Shown one piece after another: positions 43,661-57,239 of a DNA stretch of 64,000 nt. The DNA lies in assembly GCF_963675165.1 (NCBI RefSeq), contig NC_087385.1, forward strand, positions 842,001-906,000, written 5' to 3'. The DNA is from Halichondria panicea. Its lineage: Eukaryota > Porifera > Demospongiae > Suberitida > Halichondriidae. A program made the position numbers and the translations under genes. Every line of letters begins with the position of its first letter. The stretch's first letter is position 1. A model generated the notes under the pieces. The model saw only the letters and a program-made list of their open reading frames with translations, searched no databases and had not been told where the DNA came from.

Positions 43661-46600
43661 ATGGATGAAGATGAGCTCCCATCACTGAGTTTCCCATCCC
43701 CCTGGAGCAGGAATGGGCGTGGCATAGACACTACAAGGGGTCGTGGCAGAGGTGTAAGGTAACTTCATACCAAAACAATCTGAATATTTCCGTATGAATA
43801 CGTCTCCTTTTTTGCTACCTCCAGATACTCTGCGCTGGATGTGAAGGATCTTGACGAGGTGCCACTCATGAGTGAGGATGGTGTGGGCGGGAGTGATGAG
43901 GAGACTGTGTGGGAGGGTGGTGGAAGCCACACAAGATGGCAGCGACGGATACGCTCACACTCCACACTAGTGAGCCTGCTCTTCAACGGAGGGTGGGTTG
44001 TCGTACTCAAGAAGTGAGTGAGAATTCAGACTTTTGACCAATAAGTTGCTTAGCTTTTCAGGGCTCACAGGAATATTAGTAATTACTACCAAGTCCTTGC
44101 TATTACAATGTACTACATACTGTGTTGAAATTTCCCGCACAGGACTATGTAACTATGTCATCATTGTGTGTGTGTGTGTCCGCAGCTGTGTCTCTTCACT
44201 GCTCTCTGTGTGTAGACGTAAGAAACAACCACAGTCACGGACCATCAGTCTTGGCCACACTGTGAGTGGTCACTCGTACCCAGTGTAACTACCTCTATTG
44301 TTTACTACACAGGACAACCATCAGAGGTACGCACACAACAAGATATGCAATCAGAAGTACACCATGTGGACCTTCTTCCCAAAGGTGAAAAAAATGATTT
44401 TGGAAGCTCTAATAATTGAAGTCACATGTTCTCTCTCTCTCTTTCATGACAGATTTTGTATGAGCAGTTCAAGTTCTTCTTGAACCTTTACTTTCTGGCA
44501 GTGGCTCTCACTCAGTTCATTCCTCAGCTCAGGATAGGCTACCTCTACACCTACTGGGCTCCACTGGTGAGGGGGGTAGACTAACTGGGTAGGTTACCTC
44601 TACACCTACTGGGCTCCACTGGTGAGGGGGGTAGACTAACTGGGTAGGCTACCTCTACACCTACTGGGCTCCACTGGTGAGGGGGGTAGACTAACTGGGT
44701 AGGTACCTCTACACCTACTGGGCTCCACTGGTGAGGGGGGTAGACTAACTGGGTAGGTTACCTCTACACCTACTGGGCTCCACTGGTGAGGGGGGGTAGA
44801 CTAACTGGGTAGGCTACCTCCTACACCTACTGGGCTCCACTGGTGAGGAGGGTAGACTAACTGGGTAGGCTACCTCTACACCTACTGGGCTCCACTGGTG
44901 AGAAATTTCAATAGCCTAAGAATTGGTTTTTCTGTCGTGATTTATTTAAAACATTTTCTGTATGATGGTCTAATGTATGTTTCTGGCCTGCAGTGTTTCG
45001 TGATTGCCGTGACAACACTGAGGGAGTTCTACGATGACCTGAAGAGATATTGGAGGGACAGGGAGATCAACTCACAACGATACCACAAACTGACTCCCAA
45101 AGGTACACACACACACACACATACAACCCTACTGAGATATTGTACGCTCACTGCCCTGCCAGAGTACGACCACTATATACTGAGAGTTTGTGTATTTTAA
45201 AGCATAGGCTTATTTGTACTCCTGGTGTATGCCACACCTACCAGTCTACGTGTTTTCTGAAATTTAAACCACCACCAGAGCTCAACAACTGAGACTTGTG
45301 TAGCTCTTCTTATCCTAAACTACCATATACTCTCATTCGCACTCTCCAACACATGCAGGGAGAGTGGTCACTACAGCCAGTCAAATACAAGTCTCTGACA
45401 TTCTTATCATAGAGAAGGTACACATTCCAATACCCCATTCCCCATACCCCATACCCATCAGTGAAATCCTCCCATTCCAGAATCAGCGTGTGCCTGCTGA
45501 TCTGATTCTCCTACGAACCACTGAGAAGTCTGGAACATGTTTCGTACGCACAGACCAATTAGACGGAGAGACAGACTGGAAGTTGAGGGTGGCCACTTGT
45601 CAGGGTTTGACCTCCAATGAGGTAGGTCATGTGATCAGCGGGCCTAGTCATGTGATGGTTTTCTCAGGAGTTGTTTGGCGTCAACGGCTCAGTGTTTGCA
45701 GAGCCACCTCAAAAAGATATTCACAGCTTTGTCGGAAAACTTACAACGGTAATTTGAAGTATTATAAATGTATCACTGTCCCATTCCTATGTAGCAGAAT
45801 TCTGATTCCGAGACCAAAGAAGACCCGCTTGGAGTGGAGAACACACTGTGGGCCAACACTGTACTAGCATCAGGATGTGCAGTGGGTGTGGTTATCTACA
45901 CTGGGGGTGATACGAGGAGCGTCATGAACACCACCACCCCAAGATCAAAGGCAAGGGACCCCCCCACACACACAGACTGTATTCAATGCATGATAATGTA
46001 CATACCACTTGTATTGTACGGCTGTATGCACATGATATTTCGATTTCTCAATACTGCAGATTGGTTTGGTAGACCTGGAGATCAACAGACTGACCAAGAT
46101 TCTGTTCCTAGCCACTGTAGTGTTCTCTGTAGCCATGCTGGCACTCAAGGTTCGCACAACCTCTGGTGTGTGTGTACTAGCATCATCACTGTACATGTAG
46201 GGTTTCTCTGGGCTCTGGTTTGTGTACCTCATTCGATATGTCATCCTCTTCTCCTACATCATTCCAATCAGGTACCCACTATAGGCTCTTGAACCACAGT
46301 CCTCTATATAGTTGTGTGTATGAGTAAGAACACCCACCACACACACACACACACAGTCTCCGTGTGAACCTGGACATGGGTAAGGTGTTATACAGCTGGA
46401 GCATACAGAGAGATCGTCTCATCCCGGACACCATTGTCCGTACCAGCACCATTCCTGAGGAGCTGGGCAGGATAGAGTACCTCCTCACTGACAAGACTGG
46501 CACTCTCACCAGGAATGAGATGGTGAGGTCAAGGGTCATAATGAACGTGTTTAACTTAGTATTAATGTCTACAATGGAAGCTTTGTTGGCATTTCCATAG

Positions 46601-49600
46601 AAGGTACTGGTCTGTCTACCGTACATTTAGCGATAATGTGAGCTAGTGAATCTTGTCTAGTGTAATACATACATGTAGTTAACTTGGAGGAGTTACTGGT
46701 CTGCCTATACTGCATGCTTTTGCAGTCTATATACTTCGTATTGTGAGTTGGTGAAGTGATTGTGAGGATCGATACAAATGTAGTTAGCTTGTAATCAGAT
46801 ACTGGTTTACCTGCTCTTCTTGTCTGCAGGTATTTCGTAAGCTCCACTTGGGTAGTGGTGCCTACAGTACAGAGTCCATGCCAGAGGTGAGCCTATACTG
46901 TCAGTACATTGTGGCATTATTATCATCATCATGTATATACAGGTGAAGGAGAACGTGAGACAAGTGTTTCAGGAGCAGTCAGAAGTCATTACTCCACAAA
47001 CTGGGCAAAGACCTGCAATCGTAAGACCCAAGCTACACATGTCTCATAAAATGAGCTAAGTAGTGTACAGGATTTACTCTGAGAGGCGTTTTTGCAGAAA
47101 GCATCCTAGTAGAAACACTGATCGTTACTGTCGAGAGGTATGCCTACTAACTGTACTACCCCCCCCTCTCAAACAGTCTCAGCGAGCATCCATTAATCAT
47201 CTGTTTGAGTGTGTGAAGGCGATTGCTCTCTGTCACAATGTGTCCCCTGTACTGGACGAAGATGAGTCACATGACTTGGAGGACGGGTCATGTGATAGTG
47301 GGTCAGAACAAGAGGCAGTGGTGCTGTACGAAAAGGATAGGTCTAACCAGAGTGGCAGTATTTCATATCAAGCCTCAAGTCCTGATGAGGTACAGTTTGT
47401 TAGAGAAGTTCCCTCAATACAAGGTCCTGTAGTTGAACAAGCCATAGCTTTCTCTCGTTATCTTAGCTAAAATGCTAATTACACCATCGATTGAAGAGTA
47501 TGATTACACAGATAGCTCTAGTAAGGTGGAGTGAGAGTGTGGGACTGACCCTGGTGGAGAGAGACCTAACCAGCATGCAGCTACAAGGACCCAATGGCCA
47601 CAGACTCAACTACAAGATATTGCAGCTCTTCCCCTTCACTTCAGAGTCAAAGAGGATGGGCATCGTTGTGAAGGTACATGTAGGTTGTTATAGTTTGTAC
47701 GTTTACATGTACAATGCACAGTAGTAACCGCTTACGCTGTGTGCCTACATCTTGTGTACCAGCCTGTACAGCTTACGGTTTTATTGTGTATACGTACTGC
47801 TACTCGATGTGGTTGATGCATGTACTTTGTTCCTACACACTACCTCCCCCCCCCCCACACACACACTACATAGAGTGTTGATAGTGGTGAGATAGTGTTC
47901 TACATGAAGGGTGCAGACACTGTCATGGCTTCTATAGTGCAGTACAACGACTGGCTGGATGAAGAAGTACGTGAGAACACAGAGACAGACATTGAGTGTT
48001 TATAACTGAGTTACGAGTGTGTCTTTTGAAAGGCCATCTAATGATCAGTGATTGCTTTTTGATCGAACAAGCACGGGCTGTTTTAGCCTTGGTGATTTTT
48101 TAGCTACATGAAATTATTAACCTTTTCATATCTCCCCATTAGTGTGGTAACATGGCGAGGGAGGGACTGCGTACTCTAGTGGTGGGGAAGAGGGTGCTCA
48201 CTGAAGATCAGTACGCCAGCTTTGAGGTACGTGTACAAATGATCTTACATGTACATGTATGTAGCTACAAAGCTAACAGCACAGCTGACCATTAAGAGAG
48301 CTTTGTTATAGTGTGAGTGTTCAGTAGCTTGCTTTGAGAGGGATGAAATTAGTAGTACCCAAACTTGCATATTTTTACGGCAGTGTGTAACGCAGCTGCA
48401 TGGATTGTGTGTCAGTGTACATGTACCTCCCTACATACACTTCAGACTCGGTACAAGCAGGCCAAACTGAGTGTGACTGATCGGGCCTCCCAGGTAGCGG
48501 CAGTTGTGGGGGGACTGGAGGAGAATCTGGAGCTCCTCTGTATCACTGGAGTGGAGGACCAGCTGCAGGTACGTGGTCTAGCTTTGCACATAATAATTCC
48601 GACATTGATACAATTAATGTGCGTGTGCGTAAAAAGACCTTACTGTAATGCCACGTAAATCTGCATGATAGAGGCTGACTCTATTGAATAGTGTGCTTTA
48701 GAATGGACATTAGGAGTTTTTGTAGTTGATAGCTAACTTTGATTGCTCATACGTACCTCTAGTTGAGTTCATACTCCATTGCAGACTGATGTCAGGCCCA
48801 CACTGGAGCTGCTCAAGAATGCTGGTATCAAGGTGAGCCATCTCTACATGCCTTGGGGCAGGTCTCTAGGGTGAGTGGTCTTCTGATGCTCCATAGAATA
48901 CCTTATGTATACATGTTGCTGTACTAGAATACGTGTGTGTGTGTATGCATACGTGCTTTAATTAAAAGTTCAAACCACATATAAAAGCTATAGTGTTGTC
49001 ATAGTACTTAGTTAACTGTTCATACTATACACTGTGTACAGGTGTGGATGTTGACTGGGGACAAGTTGGAGACAGCCACTAGTATTGGACGTAGCTCAAA
49101 GCTCATCTCTAAGACACAGACTCTCTTCACCTTCAAACAAGTAAGTCAGTTCTCTGCCTGGTCATGTGATGACATGAACCCCCCTCCCCCCTGTGTCAGG
49201 TGGGCAGCCGGAGTGAGGCTCACACTGAGCTCAACAACTGGAGGAAGAAGAACGACTGTGCTCTCATAATAGCAGGGGATTCACTCGAGGTATGCACTGT
49301 ACTCTGTACTTTACATCAACCACTGCCCCCTGTCTTATATCCCCGCACTCCTCCCCTTTAATTTGAGAAGCTTATTTGTATACAATGTAGAAGATTGGTA
49401 ACCAGAAGATAATTGTATAGAGAATGGGCTTCATTACGCCCTTATAATCAATCATACATGTATGTCCCCAGAATGATGTGTATTCATATCGTACAGTCAG
49501 CAATTCTTGGCTCCTGCCCTCCCCATAATACATACATGTACGTAACATGCATTCCCCACTATAATGAAAAGTTACCTGTTTGTGAACCCCCACCCACACC

Positions 49601-50480
49601 CACACCACACACACACACACAGCTGTGTCTCCAGTACTACGAGAGTGAGTTTGTTGAGCTGGCGTGTCAGTGTCCAGCTGTCATCTGTTGTCGGTGCTCG
49701 CCCACTCACAAGGCACAGGTCGTCAGTCTCCTACGAAACCACACCCACAAACCCGTATGTGCGGTGGGGGACGGGGGTAACGATGTGAGCATGATCCAGG
49801 CGGCTAATGTTGGAGTGGGGATTGTGGGGAAGGAGGGGAAGCAAGCATCTCTAGCAGCTGACTTCTCTGTCACTCAGTTCAGCCACATCAGTCGATTATT
49901 AGTCTGGCATGGGAGGAACAGGTGAGCCCCTATAATTAATGAGAAAGCTCCACTATGTATACATGTGCATACGATCATACAAGTGAACAAATTGTGTGTT
50001 TAGTAGTACTTTTCTTATAAGTTGTCATGATTATATTTTTTGTTTAGTTACAAGAGGTCGGCTGCTCTAAGTCAGTTTGTGATGCACAGAGGTCTCATAA
50101 TCTCCGTCATGCAGGTGAGTGTAGTGTGTGTGGGGTGGTGTGGGTGGTGTGGTGTAGTGTGTGTGTGTGGGGTGGTGAGTGTAGTGTGTGTGGGGTGGTG
50201 TGGGTGGGGTGGTGTGTTGTGTAACTAGATGTGATTCACTGATGCCTCTCCCTTGCAGGCTGTGTTTTCTTCTATATTCTACTTTGCAGCTGTAGCCCTC
50301 TATGAAGGAGTGCTCATGGTCGGGTGAGTTGGGATATTACCTATACATTGTAAAATTTTCCGTTACCCAAAATTCATACCATGAGTATGGTAGCTACATG
50401 TAAACTTTGATTGTCTGTAACTGTTTAGGGAGCTATGTATATATTAGCTAGGGTACATGAACCCAACACCCTACCCACCC

Positions 50481-50520
<40 letters not shown>

Positions 50521-51952
50521 ACTCCACGATCTACACCATGTTCCCTGTGTTCTCGCTGGCTCTGGATGAAGACGTATCAGCTGACATTGCTCTCATGTAC
50601 CCTGAACTCTACCAGGAGCTGATGAAGGGACGATCTCTCACACTCAAGACATTCCTCATCTGGGTCCTCATCTCCATCTATCAAGGTTAACCACTTGGAC
50701 TCTTTAAAGCTAGTGAATATTGACCACACTTGTATACCTGTAGGTGCTTGTAAAAGCCCACTTAATTGTTTATTTGCTTAATTTAACCTTGCTTCTAGCT
50801 GTACGTCTTTAAAACAGCCATAACTTTAGTATCGTTGATCCAATGTCAAAAATATTATGATTTTCTGAAAGCTTAGAAAAATACCTTTTAAATGATGTGT
50901 TTAAATCCAAAATTCAGGCGGGGCCATAATTTGTCATTCTTCGGCTTTGGTCATGGTCCAACCAAATTGGCAAATATTTTTATCTCTCAAATATGAACTT
51001 TGATGACACCATTTGAAAGGTCTCCTTCTAAGCTTTCAGAGAAAATCCTGAAAATTAGATCCACGGAATTCAAGTTATGGCAGCTAAAAGCGTCCCTGAA
51101 CTGTTAATAAAATAATGGTGGTACGTTGTACATCTTTCAACAGCCATAACCTTAGTACCAACAGTAAGCTTCCTACAGTATTCTTGCCCCATTTAATTTA
51201 ACGTTCACAGAACTCTCTCTGTCATAGACACACCTACCAACACCCACTCCCCCACACACCACACCCCACATACACACACACACACACACACAGGTGGTGT
51301 GATAATGCTGGTGGGATTTCTTCTCTTCGAGTCGCAGTTCATCCACGTTGTGTCCATCACGTTCACGGCCCTCGTGCTCACAGAGCTACTTATGGTGGCA
51401 CTCAAGATACGAACATGGCACTTCCTGATGGTCCTGGCCGAGGTCGTCTCTGTCGTCATTTATATCCTCTCTCTCTTTGTCCTCAAAGATTACTTTGGTG
51501 AGAGTTGTTAATACGTACGCCTGTAATTCTAGCAACTGTGTGAGTGGAAACATTCTCAGTGACTGTTACAAATTTTTAAATTACTGATTGCTTGAGGCAT
51601 GATGTATCAGGAGCAGTTGGTAATCACTGTAGTATGGTGGTGCTGATGGTATTTCATGTGAGTGCTTAGAAATTTTCGAACTTAATTATGTGAGTTTTGG
51701 CTAGCTAAAATATTCTACAATTATTGAACCCCCCCCCCACACACACACACACACACACACACACCACACACTGTAGACTCCTCCTTCTTACTGACGTTTG
51801 GTTTTGTGTGGAAGACGCTGGCTGTGACTGGAGCAAGCTGTGTGCCACTGTTCATTGCCAAGTTCATGCAGCGATGGTGTGCTCCCTCCAGCTACACCAA
51901 GCTACTCAAGAAGAACACCATGCTTAGAAACTGTTGCAAACTAACTTGCTAG
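43661..51952 (+). CDS. ATP9B: P4-ATPase lipid flippase, ATP9/Neo1 type (29 exons, 1147 aa)
   Basis: Class 2 P4-ATPases (ATP9A/ATP9B, yeast Neo1) act in Golgi/endosomal membranes. ATG is at 43661 and TAG at 51950-51952. The 29 exons placed by eye sum to 3444 nt with all phases matching, giving 1147 aa, the size of human ATP9B. Landmarks: [12 protein letters not shown] and [12 protein letters not shown] (M1-M2, exon 5), [11 protein letters not shown] (actuator, exon 8), DKTGT phosphorylation site (exon 13), YQASSPDE (exon 16), KRMGIVVK (exon 17), [10 protein letters not shown] (exon 22), [11 protein letters not shown] (exon 24) and [10 protein letters not shown] (exon 25). The last membrane helices are in exons 26-29. 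Intron 10 is GC-AG (45951). ATP9A is the alternative symbol; one ancestral gene may represent both. Confidence 0.95.
44541..44902 (+). repeat. Seven-copy 55-bp minisatellite built from the ATP9 exon 5/intron 5 boundary
   Basis: ACCTCTACACCTACTGGGCT starts at 44541, 44596, 44651, 44705, 44760, 44816 (one inserted base) and 44872. Every unit ends CCACTG|GTGAG, the authentic exon end and donor of exon 5 (44566). Units 1-6 continue GGGGGGTAGACTAACTGGG. The last continues GTGAGAAATTTC, probably the original intron. Using any later donor would add a stop in frame (GTAGACTAA). Confidence 0.9.
50810..51170. repeat. Dispersed repeat in ATP9 intron 27
   Basis: Contains CAGCCATAAC, TTTCTGAAAGCTTAGAAA, GGCCATAATTTG and TTTGATGACACCATTTGAAAG. 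The same motifs appear at about 115-170, 940-1085 and 18590-18665, partly inverted. No coding. Confidence 0.55.
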
Positions 51953-52209
51953 TTTATGTATATACAGCTAGTGCAAATCAATTTCAATCACATAATTTTT
52001 ATTTTATCGATGCATGACCGACATTAATTCCTCACGAAGTAGAATTTTGTACCACTCTCTCAGCACATATACATATACGAGTTTCAAATTTAACAACAAT
52101 AGTTAATTAATTTTGACATAATTATGAACAATGAGAATTTTTATTCAATGATCGACCATTAATTTGAATGATACAACATACATACGTATATATAATTTGA
52201 TAGTCTCAA

Positions 52210-55200
52210 TTAATTGCTTGGAGTTCCCAGTCTCTGGTAGGCAGTCTCACACTCCAGACTCATCTCTGAGCCTCGTGTCAGCGATGGTCGTCCCGGTTCC
52301 CTACGATTAAGGAAATTACTGATGATTGATTCCGAGTCCTCCCCCGGCTCCACTCCCCTCACACCTCTACTGGGCCCACCCACTCCACTGTGTCCTCCCA
52401 CGCCTCGACTACTGCCAGTGTGGGTCCCAGCGTTGAGTATAGCGTCCAATCGTCTCATCCTCTCCTCATTGCGACCAGCCATGCCGTCCACATCCAGGGT
52501 AGCTACAGAGAACTGGGACTGACCACCTACAGGGAAATGAAGGAAACAAGATTACGTGTTAGCAAAGATATCTCAATGAAGTGAAGACATGGATGACTAT
52601 TATGGTAGGCATGTCATGCTGTGACGGTAATTAACAGTGTACAGTAATACCTACATGTACGTCTTAATCACTTTTAAGGCAACATAATGTAGTTCGATAG
52701 GCACTTACACAACAGTACACAGTAATTAAAAGCATGCAACACACACACACACACACACTGTACACAGTACCTGCTGACTTGTTTCTGACCCCACTGGGCT
52801 GACCCCTATCCAGATCACGTGTATGACTCGGCCGTGGGTCCTCTTGGAGGAATGGATCAGCTGATGAAAGAGGCACACCCTCAGAGAACGATGGCAGTTG
52901 GCCTCTAACAACGAGAGCAGGTTTCTTCTCTCTGTTTCTCATTCCAGCCAATCTCTCCTCTTGATAACGCAACATAGCACCTTGCTGTACCTCCAGGGCA
53001 CTCTCAGTGCGTGGTGGATTAGGGAACTGGGACAGAAGCTCAGAGTGTGGGTTCTTATACTTCAGAGATGAGAATTGTTCAACGTTTGCATTCAATGCTG
53101 AGTTCTGAGGTTGCCTGACTCGAGGTCCTGCTGAAGCTCTCGGTGCTGGGACTGTGTAATTAGGGGCCGGTTGAGGTTGAGTTAATCTGCTAGTTTTCAT
53201 CTGATCAGACAGTTGTGCTTGCAAGTGCATTCTCATAGCAGCTAGCTGTGTTAGGATGGAGGACTCTGAAGCAGGAATTGGGGTGGCCTCACTTCTTTGT
53301 TGAACGATGGGGGCTGTTGGTACAGGTGTTGGTACAGTTTGCCTGGCTTGGTTACGCTGTATGGTAGGAACTGGAGGCGAGGAAGGTGGAGGTGGTAACA
53401 TTGTGTGTTGTGATGACGGCTGTTGAGGGATTTCCCCTTGATGTTGGGAAATCCCCCCTTGTTGGTTGAGCTTCTTCCTCACTGTAGGTATGGGCGGTGA
53501 GCTAGACCGTTGTTGTAGCATTGGATTGACCGGTTGTGCCATTTTGTCGACTAGATTCTGCATTTTCTGCTCTGCCAGTAACTGTTCTTGTTGCTGTTCT
53601 TTATGCAGCAGCTCCCTCTGTTTGATTATCAACTCTTTTCGACGAATTTCAGCTTCTTTTTTAAGTTCCTCATTCTTACGTTTGAGCGCCACCTCTGTGA
53701 GTCTTTCGCTCTCACGTTCTTTTTTCAAGTTATTGGCCAGTTTCAAACTATCATTTTCTAATCGTTTGATTTCTTTCAGTTCTTGAAGTTTCTCGGCTTC
53801 TTTTTCTTTTCGTTTACGATCTTCCTTCTCCTGCACTTGCCGACGAAGGTAGTCACGATAGCTTTCCTGGTCCCCTTTCTTTTGGAATTCGTCGTCCATC
53901 TTGCCATAAGTGAGTACAGTCTTGCTGCTATGCTGGGGGGAGCCTTCGTAGCTTCTTCTAAGTGGAGAGTCGTCAGTGTTAGCAAACTCTTGACTGTGTC
54001 GAGGTGTTGTGCCCGAGCGGTCATCATTGATTCTCTTCAATTTCTTCAGGTCTGCAACGATATTGCCACTTTGATCGCGAACAGGAGCGCCACAACCACC
54101 TTTACCAAACGGATCATAAATTTCAACCTCTCTTCTGAGTTCGTATTTCTCTTTCTCGATTTTAGTTTTCAATTCTCGTTCCTTTTTCTCTTTCATCTGT
54201 TTTTCTAGTTCCCTTCGATACGACTTTTTGTCAATTTTAGAGCTTTTAGTTGATTTTCCGTGAATAGGCGAGGTATCAGAGTCATATTTTGTTCGATTTT
54301 CCTTTCTCTCATCTGATCTTCTCATTTCTGGTTCTCTCTCTCGTTGTTTTAAAGGCTCTGCCCATTCATCACGATGTCTAGTCATATGAGCAGGCACATT
54401 CGGAGGTAGGTAGGGATTGCTATACTCTTGAGGAGGAGGGTAGTACGGATACCTGTAGGGATCTGGTCGATCCTGATAGTACATGTCCCTCGGAGGCTGT
54501 GGGGGGTAATAGGAGTGTGGCATGTAATAGGGGTGTGGCGGTGGTGGTGGTGGTGGGGGGTAGTGCTGGTACATGGACGGGTGTGGAGGATAGTGTTGCT
54601 CATTCATCGAGGGTGGTCTCCTGGGATCGTGTTGCGGCTGTGATCTTGCTCGAGGTGGCATCTTCTCTGGTGAAAATTGCTTGCGTGGGATTTGTTGTTT
54701 TGGTGGGGGTTCAGAGAGTCCGTTTTTCTCTTTCATTTGTGCTCTTAAACTTTCAGCGTATTCTTTCTGTCTGTTTCTCTTAGCCTCACGATCGTTGTCC
54801 CCCACTCCCAGAGTTGTTATCCCGCCCACCGTGTGTGTGGGGGCAGATATGGTACGGTGTGAGGGGGGTGAGGGTGAGCGAGTGTTGTGCTTTTGTCTGG
54901 CCCACGAGACTAGTTCCTTCTCCTCAGAGTCCCAGTCTCCATTCTGCAGAAAGGAACATACCAGTTGAAGCAGGAACAGTTTATCTTACACGTACACTCA
55001 CTAATTAAGCCACTTTTACACATTTTGCACAAGCGTACATTAATACTTTGTACTAGCAGTTGAGGGACTTCATATTCTATACAATAAACGAACAGTCATA
55101 CTGGTTGAGTGAGCTACAGTAGTGCTACATGTACAGGATATCACAATGCATGCAAACAGTTGTTTTACTGCATTAGTCTTTCATTATAAGTGTACACTGT

Positions 55201-56010
55201 ACTGTGCATTCACAAGTGATTGGCACATACAGTACTTTGCTACAAACTCTTCACACATTTCACACATTCTGTTAGTACCTTTCCATACTGATCCACACGC
55301 TTGAAGCTGACAGAGGGCTTGCTATCCTCCCACCTTCTCCGAGGCTCAGCTCCATCGCTACGGTAACTCCTCTCTTCGGCCATCTTCCGCTCTTTCATAC
55401 TCCCATAATCCAAACCACGATCCCTGTCCCGAACCAGATTGGTATCAGAATGAGAAGAGAGCTCGCTGTCACGTTTATATGCCATATCTCGTCGTATATC
55501 GGAAATAGACTTTGACTTCACAGGTCCTTGTGTTTTGAGGTAGTCTTGGTATTCCGTTTCCCTCTCTCTACGCAGTGTGGTAGCGTGGTCAGTGGAGTTG
55601 CTACCACTGGGGAGAATACCTCGAGGAGCCCTGCATGGAGGTGTGTGTGAGTATTAACAATATGTTATTAACACACTGGGCCATGGGGACATGATTTATA
55701 TAACGGGATTATGCTGTAACCTAATGGTTTGTTTTAAATTTGTGGTATAGAACGCAAGTGGAAACGAGTAAATGGCTTGTACGATACTTTAGCAACTAAG
55801 TGTCAATTGTGAAAAAACTTGCAATACAACCTTGTGGATAGCTAGTTTCCCACCAGCCCCAATAGAGGGCTTGAAGTGGTGCTAGACTATACTATAGTGG
55901 ATTGTGCTTGTAAAGGGCTTGTGTGTGGTACAGATGCTTGTGGTTGCTACATGTACGTACAGCCATGCTTTGCTTTTGCTAGGTTATGTCAAATACCTCT
56001 CATCCATCAT
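52210..56010 (-). CDS. CSPP1: CSPP1-like centrosome and spindle-pole associated protein (4 exons, about 951 aa)
   Basis: CSPP1 is a coiled-coil, microtubule-binding protein of centrosomes, spindle poles and cilia. Minus-strand exons: 55997-56010 (tentative, ATGATGGATGAGAG), 55279-55630, 52771-54943, 52210-52526; phases fit. Features in order: REREREYQDYLK; KRNRQKEYAESLRAQMKEK; a proline/tyrosine-rich stretch; a long basic-acidic coiled coil with KKSYRRELEKQMKEKKE; the family-type motif YDPFGKGGCGAPVRD; a second coiled coil QESYRDYLRRQVQEKE; a low-complexity Pro/Gln region; a conserved tail segment RNEERMRRLDAILN; stop TAA at 52210. An AATAAA lies about 65 bp past the stop (52140-52145, reverse). 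The first exon is the weakest part. Human CSPP1 is longer (about 1200 aa). Convergent with ATP9, divergent from DAD1. Confidence 0.75.
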
Positions 56011-56262
56011 CCTACTCCTCTCTTGATTGAGCTTAGCACGGTGAGAGCTTATAAACTGCTGCACATCTATTCCCGCCATCTTGCTTTGATCATAATTAAT
56101 TCTGGCTTTGATCTTGGCTTTTGTTTTTTACATGGCTGGTTACTATGGCTGGGGAAATCCCCTACGACTTCGACTGTACTCTTGACCCCTTCTACTGTTC
56201 TAGTTCAAATTAAACGAAAATAGCCACATGGTGAAAAATTGAAATTCAGAGAAAGAAAGAAG
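56011..56262. promoter_or_regulatory. Candidate bidirectional promoter, CSPP1 / DAD1
   Basis: About 250 bp separate the tentative CSPP1 start from the DAD1 ATG. A shared promoter is inferred from spacing only. No TATA box or other core element is convincing. ATAATTAATTCTGGCTTTGATC and similar AT-rich stretches are present without known meaning. Confidence 0.45.
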
Positions 56263-56815
56263 ATGAGTTCTCAAGGCATTTTCTCCATCATTGGGCAGTT
56301 CTTCAACGAGTACAGGTCTGGTACTCCAGTGAAGCTTAAGCTGGTGGATGCCTACCTCACCTACGTGCTGCTGACTGGGATTATCCAGTTTGTCTATTGC
56401 CTCCTGGTGGGAACTTTTCCCTTTAACTCTTTCCTCTCTGGATTTATCTCCTGTGTAGGCTCCTTTATCCTGGCAGGTGAGCAAGCTATTCTCTAATACA
56501 GTATAGTGCTTGTAGCATGCTGTAGGAGACACCAAAGTTAGTTTCCTATTCCGTTTTATATTTAATGTGTGTGTCTTTATTGTGCAACAGGAATAACCTA
56601 CATGTACGACGTATTGTGCTGTGTGACCACCCATTCATTGATTTTCCATGATTATTGTCAAATTTTTACTTGTTTCTTTCTCTGCAGTTTGCCTCCGTAT
56701 TCAGAGCAACCCTGAGAACCTGAGCCACTTCAAGATATCGCCAGAGAGAGCGTTTGCTGATTTTATCTTTGCCAGTCTCGTCCTCCATTTGGTCGTCATC
56801 AATTTCATTGGTTGA
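56263..56815 (+). CDS. DAD1: DAD1, oligosaccharyltransferase subunit (2 exons, 113 aa)
   Basis: DAD1/Ost2 is a small multi-pass subunit of the ER oligosaccharyltransferase that N-glycosylates nascent proteins. Exons 56263-56476 and 56688-56815, GT-AG intron, phase 1; total 342 nt, 113 aa, exactly the usual length. Family signatures: the N-terminal [19 protein letters not shown], then three hydrophobic helices, [31 protein letters not shown], and the C-terminal end [20 protein letters not shown] followed by FIG. Complete, with an ATG shortly after the upstream intergenic region. Convergent with VIRMA, whose stop lies 425 bp downstream. Confidence 0.97.
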
Positions 56816-57239
56816 ACCAGGTCTACATAAACACATGATCTTTAGCGAATTTATTACAAAAAAATGTGAACTGAAAATATTAATTTGTGCATAATTCAAT
56901 GCTACAAAAGTTTCACTTGTTCATGAATTATGATCAATCAATTATAGTTATTACCGTGCCTGGAGCTACATATAGTACGTATACGTACAGTATATACCTG
57001 GGATGGAAATCATTATAATTTTGACGGGGGGGGGGGCACAGCATGCAGGCACTGTACCTAGCTAGCTATATAGTGCTCCACCCATAATAATATCAAAATT
57101 AATTAATTTGCAGTAGGCATAATAATTATCATCAGCATGATAAGGATTCAACCATGCAGCCACAATACGTATAATTAATCCACAAAAAAAATTCCATAAT
57201 ATCTCTATTTTATAGTCAATGATAATTTTTGTTCCATGA

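Noticed and set aside
44541-44902. Repeats read as extra exons of ATP9
   Set aside because: No acceptors lie between units, and each read-through meets an in-frame stop; only the first unit is exon.
53466-54783. Plus-strand frames of 70-140 codons
   Set aside because: They are the antisense of the CSPP1 coiled-coil and Pro-rich coding exon.
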